Shown piece by piece: positions 26,095 to 34,536 of a DNA stretch of 64,000 nucleotides. Numbering within the stretch: position 1 is the stretch's first letter; every line of letters begins with the position of its first letter. The notes below the pieces were generated by a model. It was given only the letters and a program-made list of their open reading frames with translations. It did not search any database and had not been told where the DNA came from. A program made the translations under genes and the position numbers. Location of the stretch: positions 186,001-250,000 of the forward strand of contig NZ_FNGY01000007.1 of the NCBI RefSeq assembly GCF_900103665.1. The letters run 5' to 3'. Source of the stretch: Pedobacter steynii. GTDB taxonomy: Bacteria > Bacteroidota > Bacteroidia > Sphingobacteriales > Sphingobacteriaceae.

Positions 26095-27837
26095 TTATTG
26101 CCCCCCTTTTTTTATGATAATATTAGAACTATAATGTTTGTACTGGTCATTTGGAAAAGGAAACAAAAAACGATCTGAAGTGAACTTTCTATTCTTCGTG
26201 TTATTAAACGACAAAATATTGTTAAATGAGAATCTCTTGCCGTCATATGAGATATTGACACCTCTAATAGGAACGACAAGTTCTGGTATTTTTGTTTTGC
26301 CATCAAATTTAGCCCAGCGTAATAGTGACCAGTAACGATCATTCTCAAAACTTAATTCCACCCTGCGCTCATTTTTATAAGCCTGCCATAATTCTGAAAG
26401 TAAAAGCTTACCTAAAGGAGGTAATCCTCCATGGAGAATTCTAGTTTTATTAATTATTTTAACTGCTTCATCTGCGTGGTTCAAAAGAAGTAAGGTTTCT
26501 GCATAATTTAAATACACTTCGGCCAAACGAATTATGGGCTGATGATGGTTTGTGGTATCACTAGACGAGTACCGTTTTTTTTCATAAAATGACTTTCTAA
26601 AATAATAATTAGAACTTGATACCCCCCACCTATCACTTCCAACTCCTCTCGAAAGATTGTTCATATTACCTTTCTCTCTGGTAAGTATTTTCTCTTTAAT
26701 AAACTCACTGGAATCTTGCACTATGGTTGCATAGAACCTTTTGTCCCTATTCTTGTAAAGAAATGACGAAACGTACCCGCCTTTTTGTTTATAGTTTTTA
26801 TAATAGATGGTTGATTCCCAATACTTAGCTTTTCCATCTTCATCAATTACCTCATAGGCATCTACAAGATTTTGCGACGGAAATCTTTGTGGCCAACCAT
26901 CAAAACCAATTTTTAGTTGGGGCCCAAAACCTGGAAGCATTTTTCCATTTTCTTGACTTGGATTTATATACCCCATTGAGGTGGAAAAAATATTATACTC
27001 TGATGCTTTAGTGAAATACCCAAAAAGAATTTCCTTTGATTTTATTGCTTTATCATAGTCGTTAAATAGATCTTTGTAACTGGAATCTAATTGAAGTCTT
27101 TTATTTTTCATTATACGTTCTGTATTAGAAACAACCAAATTGAGATAGTGATTCCTTTTAGCTGGCAGATAGGAAGCAGCTTGCAAAGCCACTCTGGTGA
27201 TCATCCCCATTGCAGCCCATTTTGTTGCCCGTTCTGGAGTAGCTGTGATCAAAGGCAAATTTTTTGATGCGTATTGAAGATCATTAATGATACTGTTATA
27301 AGTCTGATCAATAGTACTTCTTTTGATTTTTTTATATTCATCCTCATTATTAATTACATCTTCAACCAAATAGATGCCGCCAAATCTTTGAGCCATATAA
27401 TAGTTAACCAAGGCTCTGGAAAACCGGGCTTCTGCTATCCACTTCAACTTATCTTTAATGGATATATTCGTTCTTTGATTAACCCTTTGAATAAACAAAT
27501 TACAAGACCTTAATCTTAAATCCTGATTTAAATTGGCAAAAGCAGAACTAAAATCCTCACTTACAATTGGATTTTCATAATTTATGTCAGTGTTATCTGT
27601 CCAATCGTCAGTCCATACCCGCATATCTCTTTTGTGATTATAGTAAAGATTGTAAAGTATCTCCTGTTGAGTTTTGCTAATATATAGATCTAATAGTAGG
27701 CTGTCATTTTGGATTTCCCTTTCAAAGGACGTATAGATTTGATCTGTATTTTTATAATTGCATGAGATGATTCCGATAAAGCAAAATATAGGTAATAAGA
27801 TTATATACTTTGTCTTAAATATTCTTGTAAAGTTCAT
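26095..27837 (-). CDS. SusD/RagB-family outer-membrane lipoprotein
   Basis: 580 residues with a lipoprotein signal (ILLPIFCFIGIISCNYK). It has the SusD layout: TPR-like N-terminal half (WIAEARFSRALVNYYMAQRFGGIYLV, DQTYNSIINDLQYASKNLP), the conserved ATKWAAMGMITRVALQA, and the C-terminal PIIRLAEVYLNYAETLLLLN, IINKTRILHGGLPPLG and YKNERRVELSFENDRYWSLLRW. SusD proteins form the lid of a TonB-dependent SusC channel and bind glycans or peptides. No susC gene is next to it: upstream is the O-antigen-ligase-like gene and downstream the transglutaminase-like gene. It either works with a distant SusC or has another role. Confidence 0.9.
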   Translation of the reverse strand: MNFTRIFKTKYIILLPIFCFIGIISCNYKNTDQIYTSFEREIQNDSLLLDLYISKTQQEILYNLYYNHKRDMRVWTDDWTDNTDINYENPIVSEDFSSAFANLNQDLRLRSCNLFIQRVNQRTNISIKDKLKWIAEARFSRALVNYYMAQRFGGIYLVEDVINNEDEYKKIKRSTIDQTYNSIINDLQYASKNLPLITATPERATKWAAMGMITRVALQAASYLPAKRNHYLNLVVSNTERIMKNKRLQLDSSYKDLFNDYDKAIKSKEILFGYFTKASEYNIFSTSMGYINPSQENGKMLPGFGPQLKIGFDGWPQRFPSQNLVDAYEVIDEDGKAKYWESTIYYKNYKQKGGYVSSFLYKNRDKRFYATIVQDSSEFIKEKILTREKGNMNNLSRGVGSDRWGVSSSNYYFRKSFYEKKRYSSSDTTNHHQPIIRLAEVYLNYAETLLLLNHADEAVKIINKTRILHGGLPPLGKLLLSELWQAYKNERRVELSFENDRYWSLLRWAKFDGKTKIPELVVPIRGVNISYDGKRFSFNNILSFNNTKNRKFTSDRFLFPFPNDQYKHYSSNIIIKKGGQ

Positions 27838-27944
27838 AATCTATCAATATCTGAGTAAGAGATTAATCTCAGCGATTCCTGAGATGGTACCAATAATTTT
27901 TTCATAAGAGGCGAATTAACATATATAGGTAATAACGAAACATT

Positions 27945-29729
27945 TTAATACAGTAAAGTACTTACACCTATACTATCTAAGTATAGTTTTACCTCAGCTT
28001 TGATTTTATACCCATTTATCGAAAAAACTTTCATTGGCGATTTAAGGATATCAATAGCAATATTTTTTGCATTTAAACTATCATTTTGTTTACGATACAG
28101 ATTAAACAAATAGGATTTAGCAGTTAGCCTGGATGGTATGGTAAATTGTACAATGTTATACATCTCCTCCGCTTTAGCAAATTGTTTTTGTTTTTCGTAA
28201 CATTCTCCTTTAAGCAAATAAGCATCAATATTAGACTGAGCAAGAATGCATCTATCGATTAGATTTATACTTGCATTATAATTTCCACTTTCGTGCATTG
28301 CTCTGGCATAACAAAACAAAAAAGATCCATTTTCATTTAACTGATTGTAAATTTTCGATAATTGTAGAACCAGTTTTCGGGGCTCTTTTTTAAGCACATT
28401 TGACTTACTCCAGCTTTCCACAGCTTTATTTTTCTTATTTATTTCCCATAGAATAACAAGGCTCATAAAACATAAAAAAAATGTGAGTACGCTAAAAGCA
28501 ACTGGTTTAACGATTATGTGAAAATCAGCTTTGCTAAAGTTTGATAAACAGGCAAGGATAATAATAACAAAGGCTAAAATCGGCATACTATGGAAAGGGT
28601 ACGAGAATAAAGAAAATATTAATACAACACCTAGGCTAACCTTCATAGCTTGAATAATACTTGACTTAATACAGGGTTTAGATGAATAGATCAAATAAAC
28701 TAAATACACGAAGGATAAAAAACCAGCCAACCCTGTTTCGACGAAAATTTGTAATGGTTCATTAAAAACATTGTTTGGTAAATCAACCAAGTGTGCAAAC
28801 TTCAAATCAAGTTGCCCGGAACTGATATAATTGCGCTGCCAAGTTTGATAAGACACAGGAAATTCTCCATACCCGATACCCGACATAAAATATTCTCTAA
28901 AATTTGATAATGTGATTTTCCAAATTATCAATCGGCCGGAAATAGAGTCTTGCTTTATAAGGAGTAAATATAAAAAGAACAGTATAGCCAAAACGATAGC
29001 TACAATAACGAATATTTTTTTAATAATTTTCTTCTGATTCGAATTACTCAAAAATGAGACTGAAATAAAATAGCCAACTGCATAAATAAGAGATAAGAAT
29101 GCAGCTCTAGATTGGATGACGGTTAAAATGACAAAATAAAAAATTGTCAGTACAATCTGGTAACTGGTCTTATTTTTAACGCCACACATAATTAAGGGAT
29201 ATGCAACCACTATTAAACAAGCTGTAAGGCCTGAATTTCCAGAAAACCCATAAAAAGTCAAAGGCCGGAAGCTTGGGTAGAAATTGATCAACGAAAAGAT
29301 AAATTCGAGCACAACGGCAAAACATAAAACTTTTAGCAGACCAATCAGCCGATAAAAATCATGATGAAGGCGTATAATCAAATACAAACTAGCTACCAAG
29401 AGAAAATTGATCAAAATTTCATTAAAAAAAATGAAATTAGAGTTTAATCTAGAGCAAAATAGAACACAGACAAATAATCCAAATGCTATATCCATAAAGG
29501 TTATTTGTATCGAACTTCTCTTGAATAGTACTTCACTCAAAAAAAGCAAGAACAATGTTAGGCCAATAATTAAAGCAAAATTATAGTGTCCGGCGACGTA
29601 ATTAGATGAATTATAGAGATATTTATTGTTAAAAAATATGGAGAAAAAGATCAGAATTATTAACAATTCATGTACAATCAATTTAATTCTTCGTACTGCT
29701 AAGGCTGAACGAGGTCTTATGTTTATCAT
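27945..29729 (-). CDS. O-antigen ligase/polymerase-like membrane protein with TPR tail
   Basis: 594 residues. About ten to twelve membrane segments (LLIILIFFSIFFNN, ALIIGLTLFLLFLSE and others) surround a long periplasmic loop with the Wzy_C-type motif GRLIIWKITLSNFREYFMSGIGYGEF and PNNVFNEPLQIFVETGLAGFL. Such proteins transfer or polymerise glycans from undecaprenyl carriers. Residues from about 430 carry TPR-like helices (SIYNQLNENGSFLFCYARAM, ALRAEEMYN-type). In Bacteroidota this fusion is common and can be a protein oligosaccharyl transferase or a polymerase. It is 108 bases upstream of the susD-like gene on the same strand; co-function is a guess. Confidence 0.85.
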   Translation of the reverse strand: MINIRPRSALAVRRIKLIVHELLIILIFFSIFFNNKYLYNSSNYVAGHYNFALIIGLTLFLLFLSEVLFKRSSIQITFMDIAFGLFVCVLFCSRLNSNFIFFNEILINFLLVASLYLIIRLHHDFYRLIGLLKVLCFAVVLEFIFSLINFYPSFRPLTFYGFSGNSGLTACLIVVAYPLIMCGVKNKTSYQIVLTIFYFVILTVIQSRAAFLSLIYAVGYFISVSFLSNSNQKKIIKKIFVIVAIVLAILFFLYLLLIKQDSISGRLIIWKITLSNFREYFMSGIGYGEFPVSYQTWQRNYISSGQLDLKFAHLVDLPNNVFNEPLQIFVETGLAGFLSFVYLVYLIYSSKPCIKSSIIQAMKVSLGVVLIFSLFSYPFHSMPILAFVIIILACLSNFSKADFHIIVKPVAFSVLTFFLCFMSLVILWEINKKNKAVESWSKSNVLKKEPRKLVLQLSKIYNQLNENGSFLFCYARAMHESGNYNASINLIDRCILAQSNIDAYLLKGECYEKQKQFAKAEEMYNIVQFTIPSRLTAKSYLFNLYRKQNDSLNAKNIAIDILKSPMKVFSINGYKIKAEVKLYLDSIGVSTLLY

Positions 29730-29902
29730 CCTATTAACCAGATAACTTCAAGGGTAAATATTGAGCAAAGTCTAATTCCTTGTTTAAGAAATAGCAAGTC
29801 CACTCTAGAAGTGCAATACCCTTTTTTTATTAGAATAATTAAAACAGAGGAAGTGTAAAAAACTAGCAAATCAATGAGCTTTAGCTATCTTTCCTATAAG
29901 AT

Positions 29903-30127
29903 TTACCAACGCTTAAATATAACCTTTATCGAAACCACTGAAGCAGCAATTGTCACGAACAATGTCACAAAAAACGTCCATAATGTAGGTTCAAACCTAA
30001 ACCTAAAAATCGAAACTGTAGTATGATTAATCAAACTACTAAGCTCCACGATAGAATGTCCTACACCAAGCATTACAACTAGCAATGGAGGAAATAGTTT
30101 GAGAAAAAATTTGATAGAAATATTCAT
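29903..30127 (-). CDS. Small two-segment membrane protein
   Basis: 74 residues with two membrane segments (FFLKLFPPLLVVMLGVGHSIV and FFVTLFVTIAASVVSIKVIF). It has no motif. It could be a small regulator or an orphan membrane protein. It follows the DUF2059 gene by 65 bases, leftward. It is supported by its coherent hydrophobic pattern and ATG start; the function is unknown. Confidence 0.5.
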   Translation of the reverse strand: MNISIKFFLKLFPPLLVVMLGVGHSIVELSSLINHTTVSIFRFRFEPTLWTFFVTLFVTIAASVVSIKVIFKRW

Positions 30128-30192
30128 TTTTTTTTGTATTATATTTACTAGAGATCATTATTATATTTTGTTCCAACCAATATTAAATCAAA

Positions 30193-30642
30193 TTAATTAT
30201 TGGTTTTCTGTTGAAGTGACTTGATACTCTTCACAAATTTTTCCCCAAATATTTGCATGAAGCTGATGCTCTGAATAGTTAGCTCAGGTACGAAGTTCGA
30301 CATCCGTTTACCAGTTTCAGTTTGGTTAAACATGGTAATATTTCGCAAGTCCTCTTCTGAAAGATATTTCTTATAAATAGGGTATACTAACAGCGGATAA
30401 TCTTTTTCATAGAAATCATTTAGCTGTTTTTCCAGCACTTCCCACGACTGAGGGGACAAGTGGTTTATAGGTTGTTTTTTCATCTCTACCAGCATATCAT
30501 GAAATATTTTTTTATTGGTCTCCAAAGTCCTGGATCCGTTAATCACTTCTTTTAGAAGTGCTTTATAAGTGGTCGAGTCTGATTGTGCTTTAACTGTTAA
30601 ATTTAGACCAACAAAAAGGGATAGAAATATTAAAATTTTCAT
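30193..30642 (-). CDS. DUF2059 family secreted protein
   Basis: 149 residues with a signal peptide (ILIFLSLFVGLNLTVKAQ). The C-terminal half matches DUF2059 helices: VYPIYKKYLSEEDLRNITMFNQTETGKRM and VPELTIQSISFMQIFGE (given as separate stretches 120-95 residues from the end). Family members are small periplasmic helical proteins in Proteobacteria and Bacteroidota with no known activity. It lies between the two-segment membrane protein and a terminator-separated lipoprotein gene. Confidence 0.75.
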   Translation of the reverse strand: MKILIFLSLFVGLNLTVKAQSDSTTYKALLKEVINGSRTLETNKKIFHDMLVEMKKQPINHLSPQSWEVLEKQLNDFYEKDYPLLVYPIYKKYLSEEDLRNITMFNQTETGKRMSNFVPELTIQSISFMQIFGEKFVKSIKSLQQKTNN

Positions 30643-30743
30643 AATAATTTAAAATAATCAAACTCATTACCCAATGCTGAGATCAGGAGAGAATTTTAGA
30701 TAAAAAAACCTGCATAAGAACTTATAACCGAACGAAAAGTAGA

Positions 30744-30775
30744 AAAAAGCAACCTAATTTAATAGGCTGCTTTTA
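30744..30775 (-). terminator. Rho-independent terminator
   Basis: The hairpin AAAAGCA-ACCTA with TAGG-CTGCTTTT has one A/C mismatch in the stem. On the minus strand it is followed by TTTTTTCT. It lies 5 bases past the stop of the leftward lipoprotein gene at 30780. Confidence 0.65.
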
Positions 30776-30779
30776 AGAA

Positions 30780-31631
30780 TTACAAAGAGAACGTGATCAT
30801 TGTCCTTTTCTTATACTCACCACTTACACCCCGTGATAAACCGCTCATACAAATATTATATTGTACCAAATTAGTATTTATGGCGTCAGTATTATTTGAT
30901 TCAATAACTGCCAATGCTATTCCGTAAGTAGCGGTGGCAGCAGCCCAACATACTGGATAGCCAGGTCCAGCCGCTAAACATGCCGTTTCCGCAACTACAT
31001 AACTAGCAGTAGCACCAGCTAAATAATTACTATATGCAGACTGGTTTGCCTGCTCGGTTGCAGTGAAACTCGCCCTACACTTATCCGCTTCCAGTTCCTG
31101 TACTTTCCTGTAAATGCTCACGCTTCCTTTTGGAGCACTGATGCGATTTAACTCAAATACTTTTAAAAAAATCATCGATAATTCATCCTTGTTCAGCTTC
31201 CTAAGCTCTGGATGACTTTTCATAAAGCTGGTTATAAGACTTGCCTGCTTATCAAATGTTGCAGATAGTTTTTCAAACTCATCTCCCCTACCCGCCTCTA
31301 AGTAAGCCTTTTTCAAGTCGCTCTTAGTTGCGTTTTTTGGTATTGTTACCTTTTTAAGTATCGTCTTTTCACGGAATGACTTGTATACGTTTGTTCTACT
31401 AAACTCCCTTGTTTCATTCATCAGTTTAGTAAACTCAACCATATCTTTATCGTTACTAAAGTCCGGTACATTTTTCAGCCTGGGATTAAGTTCAAATAAT
31501 TCAGCACGGGCAGATGCTTTTAAATCTGAGCCCCTTTCAGCGTCAACGGCAGTATCTTGTTTTCTACAACCGACAGCGATAACAACTCCTAAGAGGATAA
31601 TGGCAAAAGTAAAGTAATAAATTTGTTTCAT
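30780..31631 (-). CDS. Lipoprotein with hydrophobic, cysteine-bearing C-terminal region
   Basis: 283 residues with a lipoprotein signal (FAIILLGVVIAVGCRKQ). Residues 35-190 are charged and helical (ELFELNPRLKNVPDFSNDKD, SHPELRKLNKDELSMIFLK). The C-terminal part (about 195-270) has four cysteines within small-residue stretches (YSNYLAGATASYVVAETAC, GYPVCWAAATATYG, YNICMSGLSRG), as in small disulphide-linked or channel-like domains. I do not recognise a family. The pattern of a helical stalk with an alanine-rich tail could suggest a secreted toxin-like or surface factor, but there is no support for that beyond composition. Confidence 0.7.
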   Translation of the reverse strand: MKQIYYFTFAIILLGVVIAVGCRKQDTAVDAERGSDLKASARAELFELNPRLKNVPDFSNDKDMVEFTKLMNETREFSRTNVYKSFREKTILKKVTIPKNATKSDLKKAYLEAGRGDEFEKLSATFDKQASLITSFMKSHPELRKLNKDELSMIFLKVFELNRISAPKGSVSIYRKVQELEADKCRASFTATEQANQSAYSNYLAGATASYVVAETACLAAGPGYPVCWAAATATYGIALAVIESNNTDAINTNLVQYNICMSGLSRGVSGEYKKRTMITFSL

Positions 31632-31890
31632 AAAATTGTTTTTTTTTATAGTTAAATATTTAATTTTTTTGGAAAATTACAAAAACTCAAGGCATACGGC
31701 TACTGTTAAGCTGGATAAACTCAGCCAACTAGCCTAAAATAAATTGTTCAGTAAATGCTATGAATAACCTTGAACTTTGAAAATCGGCACACTGGCCTGA
31801 CAGATTAAAAATCTATAAATAAGGAAAGTCACTCTGATGAAAAAAAAGATGAATTTCGAGCGTTAATTTTTGAAGAGCCATACTGAGAGA

Positions 31891-32103
31891 TTAAAGATTT
31901 ATATTGGTTATTGAGTCTAATGTAGAGAACACATATGCCTTGGAAAGCAAGTCAGTTAATTTTACTTCCTGTTGGCTGGTTCCTATAGAACTGAATGCCG
32001 TCAAGTTAAATAAGAAGATCGATCCAAAAATAACCGCTGCACATGCGGCACCGACTCTTTTGATAATTGTTAACTGTCTTTTCATTTCTTTATTTTTTTT
32101 CAA
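31891..32103 (-). CDS. Small leader-like peptide
   Basis: 70 residues. A basic N-terminus (KKNKEMKRQLTIIKR) precedes one hydrophobic segment (VGAACAAVIFGSIFLFNL) and a short tail with EVKLTDLLSKAYVFST. The layout and the tail motif resemble NVEALA-type small exported peptides of Bacteroidota, but the NVEA motif itself is not present. Such peptides often lie beside regulators or transport genes; here the neighbour is the truncated LytTR gene. It may be a secreted signalling or bacteriocin-like peptide, or a decayed gene. Confidence 0.45.
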   Translation of the reverse strand: MKKNKEMKRQLTIIKRVGAACAAVIFGSIFLFNLTAFSSIGTSQQEVKLTDLLSKAYVFSTLDSITNINL

Positions 32104-32167
32104 AATTACCTTAAAAAAAGAAACTAGAATGGAATTCTACGTATGCTTAAGTATTTGGCAGGTTTAA

Positions 32168-32484
32168 TTAAGAATCCTTGGCATTTTTACCGGAATAAGG
32201 CATGAAACTTTTAAGTCTTTCAAGTAAATTCATATGATATGCTTGAGAAACTGGGATTCGTTCGGTACCAATGATCAATTGATGTTTTTCGATTCTATCA
32301 ATTTTGGAAATTGCCACAATGAAAGATTTTTCAACTCTTATAAATTCATTAGTAGGCAATTGTTCAATAAGATCTGATAATGTCATCCTTGTTAGTGTTA
32401 GCTTATCATATTCACAAAGCCTTACATAATTATCTTGCCCCTGAATAAATAACAATTGGTCAAGATCGATTCTTACCAATTGAT
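32168..32484 (-). pseudogene. LytTR-family response regulator, truncated
   Basis: Only the DNA-binding part remains: RIDLDQLLFIQGQDNYVRLC, LSDLIEQLPTNEFIRVEKSF and ISKIDRIEKHQLIIGTERIPVS match a LytTR domain of about 95 residues, ending in MPYSGKNAKDS. Upstream of about 32484 the frame passes into antisense IS21 transposase sequence, so the receiver domain is lost. The gene was cut by the element and is unlikely to be regulated or functional. LytTR regulators usually pair with a membrane sensor kinase; none is present here. Confidence 0.8.
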
Positions 32485-32714
32485 TGGGTATCCCGGCTGA
32501 AATTGTATATGACCAGGAGAGGCTGTTTTTGGTGTCGGAAAACCTCGGCGATATCATCATGACCAGTGGTTTTAAAGGTTATTCGAAAGAACGTGGGTTC
32601 AGAGCATGGTTCTGCAGAAAAGCAGATCCTGAAAGTAAGGGCAAGGTAGAGAATGTGGTGAAATGCGTTAAACAGAACTTCCTGTGCAATCGCCTGTTCC
32701 GTGACCTGGATTAG
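32484..32714 (+). mobile_element. IS21-family IstA transposase fragment
   Basis: 77 codons that match the middle of IS21-type IstA from Bacteroidota: GIPAEIVYDQERLFLVSENL, FKGYSKERGFRAWFCRKADP and ESKGKVENVVKCVKQNFLCN. The DDE-type signature E (of KGKVENVV) is included. No start, no IstB ATPase and no complete end follow. It abuts the truncated LytTR gene. Confidence 0.85.
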
Positions 32715-32997
32715 CACTTTTAAAAAGAATTAAAATATCAATGAGTTAATATAGTTACAACTTAAATCTCGAAGTTATCCTTTAAAACAACTTATCACGC
32801 AGAAAATGGTGCGGTTAATTTTCAAAAACACTTAATACGATCTTCTGAAAGGAATAAATGCCTAACCACTATATTTAAGAAAAAATTCATTTTAATAATC
32901 TGTGGCTACTCTTCGAAATAGTTTCTGCTATATTAGTAATGTCCTTTTTAATTATTTCTAATATAACTGATAAAAAATGTAAATTAAAGTGTAAAAA

Positions 32998-33795
32998 ATG
33001 ACGATAGCAGTTTTCAATATTGCATTAGGGGTTCTCAGTGCAGTTGTAGTTATTCTACCATTTACAGGTAAGGTCTATGATGATAGATATAAATGGTTTA
33101 AAAAGCTTACTGTAAAAGGCTGGATAGTAATCATTTCCTTTATTGCAACGATAGGTGTTTCTTATATAAAAGATATCTACACTGATGAACTTAAACAAAA
33201 AGAAGATGAAGCCAATAAGAAACTAGATAATAAAAATAAGCTGGAAATTATTAATGCTCTCGCTAGGTACAATTTGGAATACGATTCCAATCAAAAAGTC
33301 ATTATAAAACTGGTAAAAGATCCACCCAAAAATAAAACAGCTATAACCTATGGAAACTATCCAGAATTGGCAGTTTGTAATATTTCATTAGAAACGAATA
33401 CTGCAGATTCGCTTTTTTTTGATATTTCATTTTGTGTTGGGCATTCAACAGCATATGATTTAAATTTAAAATCTCACATGATCATAAATGAATATAATAA
33501 ACCTCTTTATTTAGTACCAAAATCATCAAACAATCTCTTAATAAAAGGGGCTAAATTATCTCCAAAACTTAAATTAACAAACAATGAAGGTTTAATCGGG
33601 AGTATTTCAAATAAAAACAAGCTGACAGTCTACTTCTTGTTATCAGGAAGCTACAAATCGCTAGACGGAAAGTATTTTGAATATCAGGAGCTTTGCAGAT
33701 TTTCCTTGGAAAACAATTCCTGGGGAATTGTTGTTGAGCCATACCGGGCAAATCTCATTAAATATTTAAGGCAGAACAAAATCAATATCAATTAA
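32998..33795 (+). CDS. Two-segment membrane protein of unknown function
   Basis: 265 residues. Two membrane segments (FNIALGVLSAVVVILPF; VKGWIVIISFIATIGVSYI) are followed by a short coiled coil (ELKQKEDEANKKLDNKNKLE) and a beta-rich domain (about 80-265) with QKVIIKLVKDPP and SGSYKSLDGKYFEYQELCRF. The layout of two N-terminal segments plus a soluble domain is found in sensor- or anti-phage-type membrane proteins. No family was recognised. It lies between IS21 traces and 0.7 kb before the restriction island, so it may be a passenger. Confidence 0.65.
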   Translation: MTIAVFNIALGVLSAVVVILPFTGKVYDDRYKWFKKLTVKGWIVIISFIATIGVSYIKDIYTDELKQKEDEANKKLDNKNKLEIINALARYNLEYDSNQKVIIKLVKDPPKNKTAITYGNYPELAVCNISLETNTADSLFFDISFCVGHSTAYDLNLKSHMIINEYNKPLYLVPKSSNNLLIKGAKLSPKLKLTNNEGLIGSISNKNKLTVYFLLSGSYKSLDGKYFEYQELCRFSLENNSWGIVVEPYRANLIKYLRQNKININ

Positions 33796-33986
33796 TACGG
33801 GAGTGCAAACTGAGCTTTCGACATTATTTCTTCCTCGGTGGAGGCGCCATACCAAGGAAGAAGTTGCCGAAGGCTTTTAATCTCTCTCCAAAGAGAACAT
33901 AGAACTCAGACATTATCAACCCCTGATTTCACATTGACATAGTCGATTTTTAGAAAAGAATAATTCACCAAAAGTGACGAAGAACC

Positions 33987-34024
33987 ACTTTGTAGCGGAA
34001 TCGCGGCATACTTTGCAGCGGAAT
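33987..34024. repeat. IS21-type terminal repeats
   Basis: ACTTTGTAGCGGAAT (33987-34001) and ACTTTGCAGCGGAAT (34010-34024) differ at one base and are spaced 23 bases apart. This is the arrangement of repeated transposase sites at IS21-family ends. They lie 1.3 kb from the IstA fragment and could be the other end of the same decayed element. Confidence 0.5.
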
Positions 34025-34119
34025 ATCCACCTAATAACTCGTAACACGATCGAAATGATCTTAGCATACAGAAAGCATTTATTCAGTATGAATGAAAATG
34101 ATAGATAAAAACTGAAAAT

Positions 34120-34200
34120 CTAGGAGAATATGATACATATTGCTCCGTATAGCAAGATCAGCATTGCTATTTGCAAAGTAATAAAAACATAATTCTTCAT
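34120..34200 (-). CDS. Possible small hydrophobic protein
   Basis: 26 residues from an ATG, almost all one membrane segment (FITLQIAMLILLYGAICIIF) with a lysine near the start. It could be a small membrane protein or a chance frame, because the region is worn by IS activity. No ribosome signal decides this. Confidence 0.2.
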   Translation of the reverse strand: MKNYVFITLQIAMLILLYGAICIIFS

Positions 34201-34464
34201 TTTTATCTCTTACGAATATTTAGTATCGCAATTATCCTCATAAGCAACAGCGGTGATTTCAATCAATTCAAAAAGAAAAAAATGAGAATATATTGAATCC
34301 GATGATCATTTCGAATTACAGCTAGTTGTCAAGAATTTAGACAAAAGACCGCATGGATCATAAAAGCCTCATATTATCATAAAATTTTAATAATTATCAG
34401 AATTTGATTAACTTTCATTATCAACGTCATACTACATTAACTATGTACAAAACTCATCCGGCTC

Positions 34465-34494
34465 TTTGGGCTTGTTATTTTATTGGTAACTTTG
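34465..34494 (+). promoter_or_regulatory. Promoter of the restriction-type operon
   Basis: TTTG (34465-34468) and TAACTTTG (34487-34494) match the Bacteroidota -33 and -7 elements with an 18-base spacer. Transcription would start near 34500. This supports the ATG at 34537 as the methyltransferase start, since the TTG at 34483 lies within the promoter. Confidence 0.7.
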
Positions 34495-34536
34495 AGCTCA
34501 CGTGCTAAAAGCACAATCTCAAATTTTAACATTTAT

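Larger units (their letters stand above)
33796..34464. other. Gap with IS21-end traces before the restriction island
   Basis: About 670 bases. A leftward 29-codon frame (33824-33913; SEFYVLFGERLKAFGNFF) is of unknown nature. The IS21-type repeats (33987-34024) and a hydrophobic 26-codon frame (34120-34200) are listed separately. The rest is AT-rich with nothing assignable, until the promoter at 34465. Confidence 0.5.

Noticed and set aside
26095..27837. A polysaccharide utilisation locus around the SusD-like gene
   Set aside because: There is no SusC, no glycoside hydrolase or lyase and no sensor gene nearby.
31904..32167. Rightward 87-codon frame opposite the leader-like peptide
   Set aside because: It is the complement of the 70-residue peptide, which has a plausible signal and start. 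The frame has no features.
33796..34464. Direct-repeat array that could be a CRISPR
   Set aside because: Only two copies of a 15-base motif occur, with no regular spacers and no cas genes; the pattern fits an IS21 end.
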